Assembly (NCBI RefSeq): GCF_009870125.1
Contig: NC_046683.1
Span: 10,168,001-10,232,000, forward strand
Source: Drosophila pseudoobscura
Lineage: Eukaryota > Arthropoda > Insecta > Diptera > Drosophilidae
DNA length: 64,000 nucleotides
Direction: 5' to 3'
In this document: one piece after another, positions 11,391 to 24,763 of the stretch
How the letters are laid out: the number at the start of each line of letters is the position of its first letter
Numbering within the stretch: position 1 is the stretch's first letter
Program-made: the position numbers and the translations under genes
Notes under the pieces: model-generated
Database searches by the model: none
What the model was told of the DNA's origin: nothing
Seen by the model: only the letters and a program-made list of their open reading frames with translations

Positions 11391-13974
11391 TAGGTCATCT
11401 ATATGTAGCAGCATTCCACTCCCTCATTGGCGGCCAACCCCTGCCTGGCGTTGTACTCCGTATCTGTCCTCTATCTCTATACCCAAAGCACATAAATACT
11501 AGTAAGGAGAAAGGAGAAAGGAATGGAAAAATGCAAATCACTGAAGCTCAAAAGCCCAAAGCGAGTACGAGGGGAAGGACTCTGCCTCAAGGGGAAGGGC
11601 ATGGGGCACTCGCTTTGCCGGGTGGTTTGCGTTTGCCAGCAGCAAAGTCAAGCCATGCAAAAGTATTACAATAATTATGATAATCTATGCCATAAAAAAA
11701 CGACAGAGAGAGCCCAGGCCCAGTCCCAGTCCCAGGCCCAGTCCATGGCCAGAACCGAAACGAACCGAACCGAAAGTCGCATTTGTGGCTTGACTTTCCT
11801 CTGGGTGTGAGTGTGAGTGTGGGTGTGGGTGTCGGTGGAGCTGCTGCGGGTGGTGGTGGTGGCTCAAAAGGAATTACCATACTTTAAGCTACCGCTGGCA
11901 GAGGCAGAGCCAGAGAGGCGGCAGCACCAGAGAAATGTGCACGAAAATCCCAAAGTTCTGCCAACTTGGATATTTCTCGATTTTATGCTAAATACACAAA
12001 CGGGGGACTGTGCTCTGTCGAAAGAAGGGAGCCCTCGAATGGGATCTTTTCTGGGAGTTGGAGGACTCTGGAATGATATGGAATAGAATGGACGAAACCA
12101 TCATGAGATTATGAACAGGAAAATCGGTGAAGCAGGATTGTGGTCCCATGGCCATACAGGTGTCGACTTGGCTACACATCCTCCGGTCTCCGGTCTCCGG
12201 TCTCTGGTCTCTGGTCACTGGTCACTGGTCACTGGTCTCTCCTGCCTCGTCTATCCTCTGCTCCCCTTTTTCGATGCTGTTTTTCGGACATTGTATGCTT
12301 GATTTTTATCTGTGTACGTGGCGTGGACTGCAGCCCCCACGTGCCCCGACATCCCCGTTCTCAGCAAGATGCCTAATGGCCATTGGCATCCAGACATCGT
12401 ATCGACAGCAACATTGTCCCCAGAGAGTGCCGCGTTGGCAACGTTTGCCAGTTTGCCAGTTTGTCCCCATCGCATTTGCGATGACGCCTACATATCCTTG
12501 TGGCCTACCAAAGGGGATGTCAGTCCAGTCCCGGTCCCTGTCCCTGTCCCTGTCCCTCTCGCTGCTGTTGCTGTTGCTGTTGTTGGAGCCTGTGTTTGTT
12601 GTTGTCGACAGGCCGTCAAAATCAGGCAACGCTGCCACTGCCTCCCAGAACGCTCGTATTTCGTTTACAATTTGACCCTTGAAAGGCACAGACAACAAAA
12701 CAAACAAACAACTGAACGAACGACGAAGCGCCCAGCCCCAGCGAGGGGTGCCACAGCACCATTCCATATGAACATTGACAAACATATCTTTGGTGCCCGA
12801 TTTTTTGAAGCTAGCTTTTCACCTGGCTCCAGGCTCGGCCTCAAAAGCCACTCCAACTCGGCTGCTCTCTCGTATGACTCGTGAGGAAGCCGACGACTCT
12901 CGGATTCCCATGCATTCCCATTACAAGTGTATGGTGTTTGATAGAACCCACTCGTAGAGCCTACTCTCTCGCAGAGGGCCATAGTAATACGACTTCGGCT
13001 GCCATTCTCTTCGCTTTCGGTTGGCGATGCCCATCTATAAGTGTTCAATCCGCCTTCGCTCTGCCATTGGTCCTGTTCGTCCTGCTGCTACTGCTCCTGC
13101 TGTTCGATGGGAGTGCAGTGGACGACAGGTTGCTGTTCTATGGCTTTTCTACATTCTTCTTTTTCTGTTTTTTTTTTTTTGTTATGTGTGTGTCCTTTTC
13201 ATCCCGTAGCTTTCCATGGCTTCAGTTGCCGCACAGCTCCACAGAGTCGATGCTGCCTCCTCTGGACTATGGGCTCTGGGTTCTGGGTTCTCTGGGTTCG
13301 CTGTGTTCTGGGGCCGTGGGTAGTTTTGATAAAACGTTTCAATGGCTGAGCACATAACAGTTGACTGGCTGCCAGCCTCGCCTGCCTGCCCCTGCCCCTG
13401 CCCCAGCGACTGTGGGGATGTATGTGTGTGTGTGTGACAAAGACCATAAACTCCAAAAAGAAAAGAAAGAAAAAAGAAAAACTGAGCACACAACCGAGGA
13501 CAAACGTTAGTGCCCCAGGCTGATGCTTCCAGCTCCTCCGTTCGCCGTCCTTCGTCCTCCATCCTGCCTCCTGCCTCCTGGTTTTGCTGCTGCTGATTCT
13601 GATTCCGATTCCTGCTGTTGACGATGCAACGCTGACTGGCATTTTGGGGGGTGGCAGCGGTGATAAAAAGTTGTGCTTGTTGTAATAACAACAGCAGCAT
13701 CGAGAACTGACGCTCGATGCCAATGCCGAAGCCAATGCCAATGCCGATGCCGATACTCGGGCTACAGCCACAGAGCTCCCCTGTTCCCTTTCCCTGCTTC
13801 TGTGCTCTTGCTCCTGGGGCTTCTGCTCCAGCTGCTTTACCATTGAACTGCACTGAAAGAAACTCCTGCTCAATATCGATATGGATCTTTAGAACCTATC
13901 TGTATATTAAACTCAAATTTAGTTCCTGTCTGCAGGAAAATTCGGGCTGCGATGTACGTACATATATATTTTTT
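8451..13974. other. noncoding, simple-repeat rich
   Basis: No gene is supported. Tracts seen: CTCCGA/CTACGA hexamers at 9645-9674, (GGGAGA)n at 9964-9986, (CA)n at 11358-11385, GTGTGG-type repeats at 11803-11836, a 7-bp minisatellite at 12179-12239, CCCTGT then GCTGTT hexamers at 12527-12583, and ATGCCG/ATGCCA hexamers at 13714-13755. About 10.24-11.1 kb is repeat-poor and I see nothing in it. Confidence 0.5.
12179..12239 (+). repeat. 7-bp minisatellite with ordered variants
   Basis: About nine tandem 7-mers: three CTCCGGT, then two CTCTGGT, then three CACTGGT, then a degenerate CTCTCCT. Variants are grouped in order along the tract, as expected if the array grew by local slippage from successive point variants. 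Confidence 0.75.
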
Positions 13975-14670
13975 ATACCCGCTCGAGGGACGTGTGGATC
14001 GTGACAGCGAGGGGTAACAGTGCGCTGTAACTGGTAGCGGTAACAGGCTGTTAACCTGAGCTCGTAACAGCGCTCTGTTGCTCTGTAAGAGCTACGTCCT
14101 AGCAACAGTGCACTGTAACCGGCAGCGGTAACAGGCTGTTAGCCTGAGCTGGTAACAGCGCTCTGTTGCTCTGTAGGAGCTAGGTCCTAGCAACAGTGCA
14201 CTGTAACCGCCAGCGGTAACAGGCAGTTAACCTGAGCTGGTAACAGCGTTCTGGTGCTCTGTAGGAGCTAGGTCCTAGCAACAGTGCACTGTAACCGGCA
14301 GCGGTAACAGGCTGTTAGCCTGAGCTGGTAACAGCGCTCTGTTGCTCTGTAGGAGCTAGGTCCTAGCAACAGTGCGCTGTAACCGGCAGCGGTAACAGGC
14401 TGTTAACCTACCTAAGAGCTAGGTCCTAGCAACAGTGCACTGTAACCGGCAGCCGTAACAGGCTGTTAACCTGAGCTAGTAACAGCGCTTTGTTGCTCTG
14501 TAAGAGCTAGGTCCTAGCAACAGTGCGCTGTAACCGGTAGCGGTAACAGGCTGTTAACCTATGTAAGAGCTAGGTCCTAGCAACAGTGCACTGTAACCGG
14601 CAGCAGTAACAGGCTGTTAGCCTGAGCTGGTAACAGCGCTCTGTTGCCCTGTAAGAGCTATGTAGGTCCT
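13975..14670 (+). repeat. 88-bp minisatellite array (with 63-bp short units)
   Basis: The anchor GTCCTAG falls at 14096, 14184, 14272, 14360, 14423, 14511, 14574 and (GTCCT only) 14666. Spacings are therefore 88, 88, 88, 63, 88, 63 and 92 bp. The 63-bp units lack the part of the unit after CTGTTAACCT. Each unit is dense in short palindromes: ACAGTGCACTGT, CTAGGTCCTAG and TAACAGGCTGTTA. The array is preceded at 13975-13990 by a degenerate TATACCC...GAGGG palindrome like the one near 4.76 kb. No frame stays open through it. Related solitary units lie at 4.65 and 6.73 kb. Confidence 0.85.
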
Positions 14671-17600
14671 TTATCCGCTTGACTTTAAGCTACATATATA
14701 TTCCTCTGCTGATCAGAGCATGATCCTCATGCTGTTTCTGGCTTTATCCTTCGATTAAATTTTGCTGTAATTTCAAACTAAAAGAACAACTCTATATGTG
14801 TCTTTTCTTTCAGTGCTCCAAACAAGCCTCGATTTTTGGAGAGCCATAAGAGCATGATGGTGGAGGCGGAGGTGAAGCTCTCTGATGAGAGCTGGGAGCG
14901 AATTCCCGCCCGACTCAATGAGGCTATTTGGAACACAACGATTTCGCGACGACGACAACGGCAACGACAACGACAACGACAGTGCTCCTGATGCTGATAG
15001 TACTCATGGAGATGGAGATGGAGATGAGGATGAGGATGGGAATGACGATGAGGATGAGGATGACGATGATGATTACACGTTGAGGATGACGACTGTGTCG
15101 CTGCGTGCGTGGGGGCCGGGGGCGGGGGGAGAGATACTCATCGAAAGGAAAATGACAGCCCAGAGACACATTCAAGGCACAGGCACACCAGATAAGAAAT
15201 GAATGACAGGCGCAAGACGAGAGGCAACAAAACAACAGCAGCAGAAGAGCTGGGAGCAGAAGAGCTGTGAGCTTGGAGCGGGGAGCAGGAGCTAGCCATC
15301 AAGCCAGGAGGAGCATATCAGTCAGTGTCAGTGTGAATGCGAAATTGCGTTGCTTTTACGAGTCCTTGGGCTGGCTGGAGATGGGTATGGCGATGGGCAT
15401 GGGGATGCCCTTGCTGGCAGCCATTGCTTGCCACATAAAAGTAATGCCTGATGGATATGCCTGCCCCCAGCCTCCTAGCGATAGGAAGGTAAACCAGAGC
15501 CAGAGCGGGTGTGCGAATCCTTGTCGAATGGATGCTGGCTCTCCCCCAAAAACATACACGTATTCGGGGCCATGGCATGGTATCTGTGAGGAGCATAAAT
15601 CACAGCTGCAGTCCCCAGAAAACCATTTTGGGGGGCCATACGATAGAAATCTGTCTCGGAATTAAAACGAATATTTATATGCTAATGCTGGAAAATCTGG
15701 AGAACTATTTCCAGTATTAAGTGCAGGGATATCTACGGATCTAAATGGAAATGGAAGCCTTGGGAAACCATTCAGGTTCCTTCAAGATTATGGCTAATAT
15801 TTTTGGATGCTCTCTGGAAAAGTAGCAACCATCTAGCTTTCCACATTTCCACAGCACAATATTCTGCCATCAGATAACAAAAATGTCAATCAGGAGACCA
15901 CCTGCACCTCTGGAGAGCCCGTTCCAAATCGAACTTTGCTCTGGGAATTATGCTTATATAAAGGAGTGCCACACAAATCAACTGTGGCAACAGCAAATAC
16001 GTGCAACAGCGCTCCAGTCACGTACCCCAGAGAGAGAGAGAGAGAGAACGAGAGAGTGAGCTTCTTATGGCTGTACGGCAGTAAAACAGAGAAAAAGCTA
16101 AAATTCCGTACGGATATAAACAAAATATAGTTCGGGGCCAAACGGGACCCACTCGATACACACAGCCAGATACACAGAAATGCAGATATATGTGTGTGTG
16201 TATCGTGTATTTCTATATCGTATATATTTGTACGTGTATTCTCCAGGTCCTTCCTTCCTTCTATATAGTAGTGGGCGTAGCATGTCAACTCTGATGCTTG
16301 TGATGGCTCTGATGGTGGGCGCCTCTGGTGTGAGGCTTTTGGGGCGCACTCTGGTGGTTGCCACGCTTTGGCGACCATGCCACCACAGCCGCCATCCCCC
16401 CGTCAGTCAGTCAGTCAGTCATTCGTTCGGCCTGGGCCTATCTCCCCTGCATATCCAAGGCCCGGATGTAGTCCTCCTCCTCCTTCTGCTGCTTCCTTTC
16501 GCTATATACATACATATGTATGTATGTATCTGTGTAGCTATGGGTGTATCTATGCCCAGACCGTAGCCATTGTTGCACAATGGAATAGAGATACAAAAAT
16601 CACTGCAAGAATATTTATAAACAGAGTAGAATGGACCATTTACAGGAAGTTGTTTCGGTGTTTCTTTAGGTATTCTTTTAAGGAATACGATACTTGATAA
16701 AAGCTCTTACCCAAAGTCTCTCGATACCCGATACTCATTCAGTTTGGCTCCCCTCCGCCAGAGGACGCAGCACACTGCACGATGAAAAGTGTGTGAAAAA
16801 TTGTACGCGATCTACTAGATAGGGTTCTTCTCTATGATTCTGAAAGTAGCCGTATATATCACAGGAGTCTGGATACAAAATCGGGTTGCTCTAGCTCTTA
16901 TAGTCTCGCAGATCTAGGGCTATTGATGCTGATACTTTACGGGTTCGAAAACACTTCCTTCTGGGTGTTACACACATCTACTTCCACCGCAAATCTTTAT
17001 TTGTGGAACTTGTGGAAATCCGAAAATTATAAATTAAAAGTATTTTCCCATGGGAAAACGACTGCGAAAGGAAAAGAGAGTTCTCTTTGCATAGTATTTT
17101 CCATGCATAATTTTCCATTTGGCATCCATAGTACTACCAAAGTTTTTGTATGGCGTGGCATGGCTGCGGAAGAAGAGGAGGAGGAGGAGGAGTAGGCCAA
17201 AGGCAGATGCCAGGCCAAGCATGATGATGCGCCCATCAACGAGGAGACATCGAGAGAGACACCCAAACTCGTTTGTTCCGCTCCAACTCCGACTCTCCCG
17301 TCTCCTGTCTCCCGTTTACTGACTACCGACTACCGACTACGGACGGTAACAGCACGAGCACCAGTTCCGGACCGGGACCCGGACCCAACCACGACCACGA
17401 TACCGACACTGACACCATCATCTAGCGATGGACTCCTGCTCCCGCATTGTTTTTCCGGCTTGGGGTATATTTTTCCTGCTATTTGTAATCCTACTGCTGT
17501 TCCCTCTTTCGGCATAGAATATTGTTACCTATGGGGCGCCCATGGTAGCCCTTCTCCTTCCTCCTTCCTTTCTTCTCGATGCTTTTGCGAGTAATAACTT

Positions 17601-20600
17601 TATGCGAGGGTAACACGGGGGTCGGAGGGGGCCAAAAACCAAACCAAAATCGGGCTCAAACAAGCATAAAACTTGCCAAACGCCCAATGATGATGTCGGT
17701 GTGTGTGCCAGTATCTGTGTGTAGCTGTGGGTGGCTGTCTATGTGTATCTGTATCAGTGTGTGTGTGCAACCCTCAGACAGCACGAGAACGAGAGACGAA
17801 CCAACGATGAAGCTCCTCCTGTCCTCCGTTTGTACGCTGCTCATTCGTGTTCCCTCTGAATCGCTCTCGTCTCATCCGTCGTTATATCAGCGCAGTCATC
17901 ATCGATATAAACTCCTCGACTTGCGGCCCAGCAGACTGACAAACTGACAAACTGACAGACCATGCCCATGGCCCCATGGCCCCTTGGTTGGATTTCAGCT
18001 CCACTGACAGAAAAGATACCCAAAAAACCCCCCCAAAAAACACGCAAAAAGGAAACTTTATTAACTTCTGGAACATCTTCAAAGGAACCCCTTGTTTTAT
18101 TACCCCTTTATTTCTCTCACTGTTTGGTGACCTCTTCTTATATTAGCTCTGATTTTTCGTTCAGTGTTGGTGGCATTCCCAGGGACTCACTCTATCAGAA
18201 GACTCCTTCGCTGCGGCCGCCTCCTGAGCTCATTCATCCATTCATTCATGCCATATCTCGGTCTCAGCCTCCCAGCAGGAAAGGGGGCTTGGGGCCAGGG
18301 GGCCAGGGGGCGTGGCAACACACACCACAGATAGAGATAGAAAGAGAGAGAGAGATAGGGAGATAGAGAGTCCAAAGAGAGTCCAAAGTTTGTGGGTCTC
18401 GCCATGCGTATACGTAATCTGGTATTAGATTACTGATCCATGTCAAATCTTTGGCTTAGGTCCGTCCTTCCGTCCTCTCCATGCGTCCGGCTGTGTGTTC
18501 GCCTGTCCGTCCTGCTTTCCTGCTGTCCGCTCGGTTGTCCGTTCACTTGGCTGGGCCTTTAGTCGCGTTGTTGTGATTGATACGAGAGGAGAGAGTGGCT
18601 GGGGCTGGGACTGGACCTGGGCGAAGACTGGGTATCCTTATCTTCCCTGGTCTCTTGGTGTCGACAACCTCCTTACCCCTCCTCCATCTCTGCCTCCTCC
18701 TGCAACTGCTGCTGCTGCGGCTGCTGCTCATGCCGCTTCCATACGCGCCGCTGATTTTATGCGCATCGTTTCCACATCACAAAGCAGCAGCGGCAAAAAC
18801 GCTCCCAATCCCCTTTCCCCCTTCCGAAGGTGGATCTGAGGCGTGGAGGCTGGTGAGGAGGCATCCGAGGGAAAAGGCGAATTACTTATAATATTAAACA
18901 GTGGCCAAAACGATGGACACGCCGAGTAGCAGGTGAATGATTGGACGGATCCAGAGTCCGAGTATCCAGAGTTGGAAAAACTTCAGTTGATTGAACTTTT
19001 CACAGAGCGAGACCGAGTGGGATGGCCATGTGGCATGTGGGGCATGGTGGCATGGTGGCATGGGAATGGCCGGCGTAAGCCAAAATCCAATCTCGCACTT
19101 CAGTTCCTCGAAAAACAAAAACCAAAAAAAAAAACCAGTGACCATTGTAATCAGTGGGAGATTATAACCAGATTGCGACTGCTATTCCATTCGAGGCTTT
19201 CTTCCGATTAGGTGGCCATAATCCCCGGTGTGCTCTAAGCACTTAATTCTATTAGCCAGCAAAAAAAAAGGAGTTTGCTAGAAGTACTAGAGCCCACGGA
19301 GGAGATTCATCAATTGAAAAACATTCTTCTATAAATACTTGCAGTCTTTCAGCCACGAAAAGTGAAAGCACATTTTGTTTTTGCTTTCTTGGGACCGACT
19401 TTTGCGCCTCGCCATGGACTGTGTACATTGTGGTTGGATTCTGGGACCGATGCAGTAGCCCGAGGAGTGTGGAAATGTGTCTATTCGTGCATGTGGCTCG
19501 AGGAAGCATTCAACTTACTTATCATTAGGTGGCCCTCTGATCTTATGTCCCTCCAAATGGGCTTTTCATCATAATAAAACTAGAATGAGAATAATGTATG
19601 GTATAGATTGTAGTCCTCAGAAATTGCGAAGTACTGCCTCACACCCAGATAATGATGAGTGCTTCTTTTGTGGATAAAACATATTCTGATTCAATCTTTA
19701 CTTTATGTCATATAAATCCTAAGTAATGTTCATTTATGAAGGAAAACGGGAACGGTCCCCCCTGTAAGTCCTCTAATATTCCTTGTTTTTATGGCAGCCT
19801 TAGATCCTAGACATCTTCTATAGATACATATATCCCTCGATATTGTTTTAACCTTTTGATTGTTTTAACCCTTTGACCCCAAAGAAAAGGGAAAAGGGAT
19901 GGCACTGGAATAATAACAGCAGCAAAAGTTTACAGGGTTCCCATGGCCCCTTAGCCCCGTGGCCCCGCATGTCCCCTTTCCCTTTTTTGCTGGCTGTTCG
20001 TCCTCCTTTTCATCCCCATCCTCATTCTCCACCTCCACCGTCTCCTTCTCCTCCACTTCATTAATAATGCACAGTTTACCTTAAGAGGATTTTCAACGCC
20101 TCCTCTGCTAATAATAAGGACACACAAAAGCACACAACACACTCCCCGCTCCGCCCACTTCTCGTATCCTCCCTCTACCCCTCTACCTGCCCCCCCACGC
20201 CCCCTTGCAATCCCCGCCCACGACAGAGACAAATATGAAACAAGAAAGAAATACACGAATTTTTTGGAGGAAAGACTCGAAATCTTGATACCCTTTGCGG
20301 CGATTGATTATAAATACTTGATCCTCTACAGAGTTTTTTATGTACAAAAACGCAGACACACAACAATAGATAATTAATAAATAGAAATTTCAATGTATAT
20401 GTACAGGATTTAAATAATTTGTGTGACTATTGCCTAAAAATAACTAAATCTTGTGGCACTAGGATAGAAGATCAAATAAATAAAATTCATATGGGAATGT
20501 TAGCCATTATGTTTAGGGTCCTAGCATGTTATAGGTATATTATTTATTTGTCAAAAAGAATGCAATAAACTATGGTTCCTATGATAGATATATTGTAAGG

Positions 20601-20796
20601 TTTAGCTTAATTAAGTAGTGTACTAAAGTACTGTCTTTTGTAGCATTTGAGGAATTGATGAATGTCTTCAGAAGCAACAAATGCATTTGTTTCCAAACAA
20701 TATGATGACTCGATCATATCGAGTATAATTTACCTATAAGAATATGTTTGCAGCACAAGTAAATCAAAGAAATCCCATATCTATCGTCAAGTCATC
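14671..20796. other. noncoding, simple-repeat rich
   Basis: No gene is supported. Tracts: (GACAAC)n at 14946-14982, GATGAG/GATGGA-type repeats at 15008-15074, (AG)n at 16029-16058, (GTCA)n at 16401-16420, (TATG)n around 16505-16530, (GAG)n at 17167-17194 and (AG)n around 18338-18370. The stretch 19.7-20.8 kb is AT-rich and empty as far as I can see. Confidence 0.5.
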
Positions 20797-20823
20797 ATAC
20801 CCTGTCCTTTCGCAGGGTATTCC
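20797..20823. repeat. ATACCCT...AGGGTAT short palindrome
   Basis: Arms ATACCCT and AGGGTAT flank about 10 bp, as near 4.76 kb. It is short and could be a recurrent end or scar of a dispersed element. Confidence 0.35.
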
Positions 20824-23800
20824 AATATGAAAATATGTGGGAATATGACGTGCTGGCGGCTGGAAGATCTCTTTCTCTTCTCTTGGCCAGCAAACTGAAA
20901 GAAGGAAAGGGCTGGGGAGGGGTGGGCAGGAGAGGGGAGGGGAGAGCGACCAAAGCACGCCCTAATTTTGGCTTATTATTAACCAGCTCGCTTGGGTTCC
21001 GTTCCCTCGTGTTCCTTCGTCCCTTTTTGCCATGGGGTTCCGCTCCTCTACTCTGAACCGTCCTTCTCCCGTGGAGCGGCACGAAATGGGATGGGGGGTT
21101 GCTGTGTGTGTGGGGGGGCGTGGCCCAGAGTTAACGGCAACAACATCTGTGAAGATGCTGCCAAAAACGCCAGCATAATTATAATAATCATTTCATAATC
21201 ATATTTTATTTTTATGTTAGTTCTACCCCCGATCACCCCCTCACTCCTCACCCCATGGCGGCCGCGAGTCCCCCGCGGGTTTTTCGCTACGAACTTTTTT
21301 CGAAACAGTTGCCAAAAAAAAAATAAAAATAGCGCAGGAGGAGGACCAGGACCAGCATCATGGCCCAAAAAAGGAGAGAGAGGGCGACAGAGAGGGCGAC
21401 AGAGAGGGCGACAGAGAGGGCGAGAGAGAGGGTGCAACATCGACAGATGTGTTTCTCATTCGATTTTTAATATGCGGCCAATCTAACAGTAATTGGTTTG
21501 TTATTGTCTCCCCCGGCAAGGACATGCCAGTGGAACAGAGACAGCACTAGCCTCCAGAGACCAGACCTCCGAAGAGCATCCCCTGTTCCATGCTCGAGCA
21601 GTCCCGTCCGCAGTTCCGTCCGTACTCCCTGCTGCGGTAAATATCTATCGTTTATTGTTATTGCTCTTGTTCGCTCTATTGTCCTCTATTGTTCTCGAAG
21701 GAGAACAGAACAGAACTCCCCGTCCCCGTCCACATGGCGTACCCCCCTGTTGGTCGGTCGACCTGTTTGGTTAAATTTATGAAAAATGTTGTTCACACTT
21801 TCCGTTTTTACGTACAAAAGGAAGCACAAGGAAAGAAACGAAACGAAACCGACCTGAAACCGCCTGCTGCTCCGGGGTGAGAGCTTGAAGCGGCGGGTAC
21901 GGGGCAGTGGGCAGGGGGTAGGGGGCACGAGGCAGGCGGACAGACAGGTTGCCCTCAGGGGGAGTCGACCTTTTGTTGGTGTACCAAATGGGTTACATGG
22001 TTGCACATGTTGTGCCTCAGTCCGCAGTCCTGTTTACCCATTTGCCCAGGATTCTACCAGCACAATAAAAAAAAAAAACTAACACCCCCCACATACAGAC
22101 ACACACAAAAAGATAGATGGAACTTTGGAGGAGGGATGGATAGATGGATGGATGGATGGATGGATGCTGGAACAGCAGATATTTTACAAATCCTTAACCA
22201 GATTTTAAGAGGATCAACATGAGGATATCTGACGGAGCTTTTGGGGAGAGAAAAACCTTGAAGAGAAAAGTTATATGTAGGAGATTAATGTTTAAAAATG
22301 CACAGAATGCGTGTCATGCAACAGCGCTCATCGGTTGGAGGCGTTTCTGTGTTGGGATGGTGCCAGCGTTCTAATACATTGAAAAATGTGAAATATGATG
22401 GAACGTCCACAGGGTTATGCTATATACACCAAAAGGTGTATATCTAGAAGGACAAGATTGATAAAGATATAGACGATTGATAAAGATACTCCAGGATACA
22501 CTCAGGAAAGGCCACTCGAAGGAATTGTAGAAATGTAGGATCGAAATACGGAAGGCCTTCTTCTGCCTCACACCCATTAAGCCCCACCCGGAATCCACTT
22601 GCCATTCCATCACTCCACTCCCCTCCCCTCCTCTCCACTCCACTCTACTCCCCAACCGCAATGACATTCGTACGAGGCACGTCGAATGGGTTAAAGTGTT
22701 GCCAAAACTTGCCATGCCTCGATGGTCCAAGTGGTCCAGGGGTTCAGGCATTGTGGATTGTGGAAGGGGGGGTAGATTTTTGTGGGTGTGCGCTTTACAC
22801 GCACTTAAGCCTCGTCTCGGGACGCATCTGATATCAGATTTGTCGCTATCGCTATCGCCCTGGCACTGGGTCTGGGTCTGAGTCTGGGTCTCCGGCTGGA
22901 TTGCCGTACGGCTTGCGCTGCTCCTCTCTAAACGATTGATGGCAGGCGGCAGTCGTCTGCCCTGTCAAAAATCCGTATCCGTATCCGCATACGCATTCGC
23001 ATCTACTCGTACCATCTCGCAGACCCAACCCCCCTCCTCATCCCAACAAAAAAAAAAACAAGAGCGGATGAACAATCCCTTTGCGATGGGTTGTGTTAGG
23101 GGTTTTCCTGGTGAGGAAATGATAAATTGCGCATTTGGGAGTTTTAAAGGTCAATTTAGGGGTTAGTCCTCTCAGTCCTGTCGTTTCTCGACAGAAAGAC
23201 AGAACGCCACAACGACTGACTGACAGATGAACGCACGGAAGGGAATGGACGGGTTTTAGCTCTGGCTCTGGATCTGGCACTTCCGCAGCCCATAAACAGC
23301 GACACTTCAAAGTTAACTCGCACAATAAAAAATCCGTGTACGAGTTCGAGTTCGAGTTTGAGTTCCTCCTGGTGTCTGGTGCTTGGTGCCTGGTGCCTGG
23401 TGCCTGCTGCCTGGTTCCTGGTGTTTTCCAAGCGTTTTGAGTGTCGAATGGCGAATGTCGCAACAGCGGGGTTGCACTTGAGCGATCCAAGGGGCAAGGA
23501 GTGGTGTGCAGTGCTGTGGAGTGGCGTGTCGTGGAGTGCTGTCCCGAATTTGCTTATGGGATTTGTTGTCTAGTGCGGCGCCTGTTGACTTCCTAGTTGG
23601 CATTTATATTAATGGTTCGGGCTCGAGTTCTACTTGCACTCGTTCTCCCTCGTTCCCCTTTGGATTGTTAGCTCCTGACGCGTGCCTGTCCAGGGATATG
23701 CGGGGCTGGAGTTAGGGTTGGGGTTGGCGTTGGGGATGGGGATGGTAGCAGGACAGGTAAATCCACACGGCAAGTATTTACCCATTATTATTATTTATTG

Positions 23801-23926
23801 CCTATTATTTGGGATAATTCGATTGGTAAGATATGGGATTAAATTCGTTTTGAGCATCCGAATTGAATCACAGCCGCAAGCCTATCATGGTGCCTCAATA
23901 AATTGAGGGATACGGGGAGGTATCTG
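20824..23926. other. noncoding, simple-repeat rich
   Basis: No gene is supported. Tracts: GAGGGCGACAGA 12-mers at 21374-21432, (GGAT)n at 22133-22166, GAGTTC hexamers at 23339-23365 and TGCCTGG-type 7-mers at 23369-23423. The open frames follow these repeats. Confidence 0.5.
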
Positions 23927-24688
23927 CTAAATGCACCTTGGTTGGAGCTGACTGTGTCTCGGTCCGCCGGTGGCCAAATACTTGGCAGCCCACTCTGCTG
24001 TTCCGATCATATTGGCTGAGTAGTTTTCCTCTTCCGGCGACATCACGGTGACCTCGTCCTCAGTGCTTTTGCTCTCCGATTCACTGTTCCTGGGTATCGG
24101 TACTGTCTGGTCCTGGATATCCTGGACTTCCTCTTCGGGGTCCCTGAAGTTTTCTTTGCTGCCTCGATCCATCGCCTGATTTTGTGGAGGATCCGAGCTC
24201 CCACTTTTGACGAAATTCCGACGCAATATTTTATAGAAAGTAAGAGTCAATGTGATGAGCACCAACAAGGAAACCGCCACGTCCCAGACGACGAGCATAG
24301 CCTCGACGCGTTTGATAATCCTGGCCTCCAGGCTGGCTGCCTCATTGAAGATCTCAACCAAGTTGTACACGTCGTCGGCCATGAGAAACATGTTCGTATA
24401 CACTTCATCCTTGTTGAACAACATCTTGAGAAACGCCAAAACCTGAACCCAAAATTATTAAATTTTGTACTGACAATTTTGTGAAGTGCCAAAGGAACGC
24501 TCTGACAATAGATAAACACACATATGACGCAGTACTCCCTGAACGATAGTAATACTTTCCCAATGTTTCCAAGATCTAATCTTTTCTGAAAATAGATATG
24601 GTATTTGACTATTATTAATTGTACATACAAAAAGTCCTTTCCTATCCATCTTCCCTTGCTTTCCATTCTTCCAGTTATGGTCTATCAT
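23927..24688 (-). CDS. probable small single-pass membrane protein, 5' exons uncertain
   Basis: The terminal exon is the firm part: 23927-24442 on the minus strand, 171 codons open from a TTCAG acceptor to a TAG stop. It encodes an amphipathic region (FNKDEVYTNMFLMADDVYNL), one strongly hydrophobic segment (MLVVWDVAVSLLVLITLTLT) followed by basic KILRRNF, then an acidic, Ser/Glu-rich tail. That suggests one transmembrane helix with a cytosolic tail. A possible upstream model uses exons 24556-24585 and 24629-24688 (start ATG at 24688, reading MIDHNWKNGK), all joined in phase 0 through GT-AG introns of 113 and 43 bp. The 43-bp intron is at the short limit for flies. Another hydrophobic stretch (24480-24585) could be exonic instead. 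In-frame TAG and TAA codons force an intron just before the terminal exon. The helix pattern is faintly like an insect chemoreceptor fragment, but I do not recognise the family. Confidence 0.45.
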
Positions 24689-24763
24689 ATTATTATAGAT
24701 GAGAGCATGCTCTTCCTTTGAGAATGATGTTGGATTCGTACAATTAGGAGTCGCAAGTGCCAC

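Noticed and set aside
14814..15202. Exon-like sequence after a TTTCTTTCAG acceptor, continuing into an Asp/Glu-rich frame
   Set aside because: The frame soon enters GAC/GAT repeats and ends; there is no donor or partner exon and no homolog recognised.
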